A stretch of DNA of 64,000 bases. Source: Cohnella sp. AR92. Its GTDB lineage: Bacteria > Bacillota > Bacilli > Paenibacillales > Paenibacillaceae. Below the pieces are notes generated by a model, which ran no database searches, was not told the DNA's origin, and saw only the letters and a program-made list of their open reading frames with translations. The stretch is taken from NCBI RefSeq assembly GCF_003990975.1, contig NZ_RZJR01000011.1:207306-271305 (forward strand), read 5' to 3'. Positions 61,704-64,000 of the stretch are shown here, piece by piece. Positions within the stretch are counted from its first letter, which is position 1. Each line of letters opens with the position of its first letter. The position numbers and the translations under genes are program-made.

Positions 61704-61745
61704 AAGCCCCCGGTGAGAGATGTCTCTTGTCGGGGGCTTTTCTTT
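61704..61745 (+). terminator. Terminator after the binding-protein gene
   Basis: AAGCCCCCG/CGGGGGCTT with an inner AGAGAT/TCTCT pair, then TTCTTT. Confidence 0.85.
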
Positions 61746-62215
61746 AATGCTGCTTATTCTTCGAAGCCGTCGCGGCGGCTGCGTTAAAAACCTTCCGCGC
61801 AAGTCGATGACTACGCAAACGGATGGGTACCCAGCAAAAACGAAAATGCTGCGCAAACCGACGCAGATTTGCAGGCTGAAGACTCCCCACAACTCACAAC
61901 TCGACAATAGGTGAGTGGTATGGTAATTTATAGAAGTTCCCAGGTGGCAGGCAGTTCGCTGTTTCAAAGTTAGTTCGAAGTTGCTCATTGCGCCAAGTAA
62001 TCAATCATTAACCGTCGGAAGAAGCGAGAAGTGCCTAGCAGCTCCGGAGAACGCTCGAAGGTGCTCCTTGCTCCAAGTAACCCATCTCTATCAGCCTGGG
62101 AGTTCACCGGTCAAAGGGCTAGCCGCCAATCGAACAGTGCGTATGAATAATTGAGTTAGCGAGTTTCTCGCATGAAGCACATCTCGAATGAGCAAGTTTG
62201 ATGCATGAAGCACAT
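61746..62215. other. Gene-free stretch with degenerate direct repeats
   Basis: About 470 bases without a supported gene. TCGAAGTTGCTCATTGCGCC-like DNA near 61975 is partly repeated near 62056 (CGAAGGTGCTCCTTGCTCC, both followed by AAGTAA). GCATGAAGCACAT occurs twice near 62170 and 62203. Confidence 0.5.
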
Positions 62216-62250
62216 GCCGTTTATCCCCCATCGGGGATAAACGGCTTTTC
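62216..62250 (+). terminator. Intrinsic terminator
   Basis: GCCGTTTATCCCC, loop CATC, GGGGATAAACGGC, TTTTCT: a 13-bp perfect stem. No gene is evident just upstream, so it may end an unrecognised transcript or act from the minus side. Confidence 0.85.
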
Positions 62251-62285
62251 TATTATGTTCATGATTGAGAATGGGGGCGGATTCA

Positions 62286-62954
62286 ATGACGAACGAGAAG
62301 TTAGTTGAGGCGTTTATTGAAGAGCAGAAGCGAGGAGCGACGGGGCAGAGGCTGGAGCTGCTGAACAAAGATTTAACGGGAACCAAGAAATTGCTATCTT
62401 CCATTTTGCTGCCGGTGCTGAAGTCGTTGGACGGTTTGATTCTGGAGCATGAGATGGTCAGCAATAGCGGTGTTCGAATGTATGTGGATGCATTCTACGT
62501 GCCGCTTGGCATCGGATTTGAAGCCGAAGGTTATATCGCTCACGAGGAAAAGCTAACGCGTGAAAGGTTTAGCTTTGAACGGGTGAGAATCCGAACCATC
62601 GGCAACCGTCGGTTTGTCTTCTATCCATTCAGTTGGGACGAGATGGATAAGAGAGCCGAAGCCTGCCGCCGGGATGTCTACGAGCTGCTGGGCAGCATGG
62701 GGAGTTTGTCTTCTTCGAGGTTGCTTAGCCTGCCGGCCTATGAGCGCGAGGTTCTGCGGTTCGCGGTCATGCGATTGGGAGCGTTCGGGTTGCAGGAGGT
62801 ACAGGAGCTGTTGCAGTTGGGATACAAGTCGAGCAGGAGAGCGGTAAATAGTTTGCTTGAGAAGGGACATCTGCTAACCAAAGGCGGCGGGGATAGAAGG
62901 TGCTTTGAATTTATCATCTCCCAGAGTGGACGCGATTTGTTCTTGGATAGATGA
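62286..62954 (+). CDS. Unrecognised protein with nuclease-like and winged-helix-like parts
   Basis: A 222-aa protein. Residues about 40-130 (VRMYVDAFYVPLGIGFEAEGY...RFSFERVRIRTIGNRRFVFYPFSWDEM) resemble the fold pattern of Vsr/DUF559 nucleases, but the acidic residues are only partly conserved. Residues about 150-215 (YEREVLRFAVMRLGAFGLQEVQELLQLGYKSSRRAVNSLLEKGHL) look like a winged helix. Start at 62286 after a GGGGGCGG stretch; 62271 and 62265 are alternatives. Hairpin array 5 begins 36 bases after its stop. Confidence 0.6.
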   Translation: MTNEKLVEAFIEEQKRGATGQRLELLNKDLTGTKKLLSSILLPVLKSLDGLILEHEMVSNSGVRMYVDAFYVPLGIGFEAEGYIAHEEKLTRERFSFERVRIRTIGNRRFVFYPFSWDEMDKRAEACRRDVYELLGSMGSLSSSRLLSLPAYEREVLRFAVMRLGAFGLQEVQELLQLGYKSSRRAVNSLLEKGHLLTKGGGDRRCFEFIISQSGRDLFLDR

Positions 62955-62990
62955 GGATAGTGGAAGGTAATGGGTGATGAGATGGGCCGA

Positions 62991-63535
62991 GTTATTGAAC
63001 AAAGTTCAATAACGGAGGGTGATGGGAGAGGAGAAGGTGCGAGTTATTAAACAAAGTTCAATAACGGAGGGTGATGGGAGAGGAGATGGGTCGAGTTATT
63101 GAACAATATTCAATAACGGAGGGTGATGGGAGAGGAGAAGGTGCGAGTTATTGAACAAAGTTCAATAACGGAGGGTGATGGGAGAAGAGATGGGTCGAGT
63201 TATTGAACAATATTCAATAACGGAGGGTGATGGGAGAAGAGAAGGTGCGAGTTATTGAACAATATTCAATAACGGAAGGTGATGGGAGAGGAGATGGTGC
63301 GAGTTATTGAACAATATTCAATAACGGAGGGTGATGGGAGAGGAGATGGTGCGAGTTATTGAACAAAGTTCAATAACGGAGGGTGATAGGAGAGGTGATG
63401 GGCCGAGTTATTGAACAATATTCAATAACGGAGGGTGATGGGAGAAGAGATGGTGCGAGTTATTGAACAAAGTTCAATAACGGAGGGTGACGGGAGAGGA
63501 GAAGGTGCGAGTTATTGAACAAAATTCAATAACGG
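62991..63535. repeat. Hairpin repeat array 5 (11 units, exact 52-bp period)
   Basis: Units start every 52 bp from 62991 to 63511. Arms GTTATTGAA/TTCAATAAC flank centres CAAAG, CAATA or (last) CAAAA, then GGAGGGTGATGGGAGAGGAG and a variable end such as AAGGTGCGA or ATGGGTCGA. Units 2-5 alternate AAAG/AATA together with their preceding spacer, again a 104-bp dimer pattern. Confidence 0.95.
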
Positions 63536-63578
63536 CGGCGTAGGATAAATAAGTCAGTTCAGCTTGTCCTCCCTTCTA

Positions 63579-64000
63579 GAGTCTGTAAAATACTTTGTGT
63601 AAACTCTCAAACCTACTAAAATGGAATTACTAGAAAGGTTGGGAGCACACATGGGATTATGGTCAAAGGAGCAGCTCAGATCGTTTATCAAGGAGAATAA
63701 TCTGGTTACCGCTCAGGACGCACAGAATGCCTTGAAGGACTTGTTTGCAGAAACGCTGCAGGAGATGCTTGAGGCCGAGATGGACACCCATCTTGGCTAC
63801 GAGAAGCATGACATGCAGAACAAGCAGACGAGCAACAGCCGTAACGGGAAAAGCAAGAAGAAGATCATGAGCGAGTACGGCGAGCAGGAGATTGCAGTCC
63901 CTAGAGACCGTCTGGGCGAGTTCGATCCAGTCGTTGTTCGGAAGCATCAATCGAACGTAACGGGCATCGAGGACCAGATCATTGCGCTCTACGCTAAAGG
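63579..64000 (+). mobile_element. IS256-family insertion sequence, left part
   Basis: A probable left terminal repeat GAGTCTGTAAAATACTTTGT begins near 63579; the element runs off the window. Confidence 0.75.
63651..64000 (+). CDS. IS256-family transposase, N-terminal part
   Basis: The first 116 residues of a Mutator/IS256 DDE transposase: MGLWSKEQLRSFIKEN, then MLEAEMDTHLGYEKHD near 40, NSRNGKSKKKI near 63, VPRDRLGEFDP near 80 and GIEDQIIALYAKG at the window edge. The catalytic domain lies beyond the window. GTTGGGAGC precedes ATG. Confidence 0.93.
   Translation, partial: MGLWSKEQLRSFIKENNLVTAQDAQNALKDLFAETLQEMLEAEMDTHLGYEKHDMQNKQTSNSRNGKSKKKIMSEYGEQEIAVPRDRLGEFDPVVVRKHQSNVTGIEDQIIALYAK

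Noticed and set aside
60249..61988. Minus-strand 579-codon frame opposite the sugar-binding lipoprotein
   Set aside because: Antisense shadow produced by the biased codon use of the highly expressed gene.
62991..63535. CRISPR array
   Set aside because: Repeat-spacer layout is superficially similar, but the spacers are nearly identical to one another and no cas gene is present.

Overview
The window looks like a chromosome segment of a moderately GC-rich, endospore-forming Firmicute of the Paenibacillaceae (Paenibacillus/Cohnella-like). This rests on gene content: PrkA and SpoVR, an AbrB-type regulator, a copper-amine-oxidase-like stalk-domain protein, a YesM/YesN two-component pair beside an LplB/LplC-type sugar ABC transporter, a CWC cysteine-rich protein, GlnR-type, cre and SigA signals, and glycine riboswitches. 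Species is inference. No rRNA or tRNA gene was seen.

Layout. 1-9 kb: glnA (GSI-beta type) behind a GlnR-type box and a 17-bp-spaced SigA promoter, then serC, trmL, an AbrB-like regulator, a class I aminotransferase homologue that has lost its PLP lysine, a Rieske protein with a DUF2161 nuclease-like protein, and prkA. 9-15.6 kb: an AT-rich orphan gene, rocD, a compact agr-like quorum-sensing operon (7-TM protein, AgrB, a 41-aa AgrD-like peptide, a stand-alone LytTR protein) with no kinase or receiver, an SDR and spoVR. 15.8-18 kb: an IS4-family element next to a truncated AT-rich gene, then a group II intron remnant. 18.2-28.4 kb: a DUF2294/MpsC-like gene and a nine-gene operon with a candidate attenuator leader. 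It combines thiamin-pyrimidine salvage genes (YlmB-like, TenA, ThiX/Y/Z-like) with a Rut-like oxidative set (RutA-like, RidA-like, FMN reductase) and an amidohydrolase. A MFS gene with a cre box follows. 28.5-32.7 kb: a group II intron placed directly after the MFS terminator and itself carrying an IS110-family element.

33-45 kb: a 5'-nucleotidase with a decayed duplicate of its C-terminus, msrAB, psiE, two exported proteins, an HxlR regulator, a GH36 alpha-galactosidase, an SDR/TetR pair sharing an operator-like motif, and an aldose-epimerase-like gene. 45.8-53 kb: glycine cleavage (gcvT-gcvPA-gcvPB on minus, gcvH on plus), both arms behind their own tandem glycine riboswitch, followed by sdaAB-sdaAA and a HisJ/HisK-type histidinol phosphatase. 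54.5-61.7 kb: a CWC protein and the YesM/YesN-permease-permease-binding protein cluster. 62.2-64 kb: an unrecognised gene and the start of an IS256-family element.

The most unusual structural feature is five intergenic arrays (42240, 42544, 45369, 53990 and 62991) of hairpin repeats. Their sequences differ, but all have a period of 52 bp (51-53), close to five turns of B-DNA. The best candidate for an undescribed pathway is the thiamin-pyrimidine/Rut-like operon at 18.6-27.1 kb.
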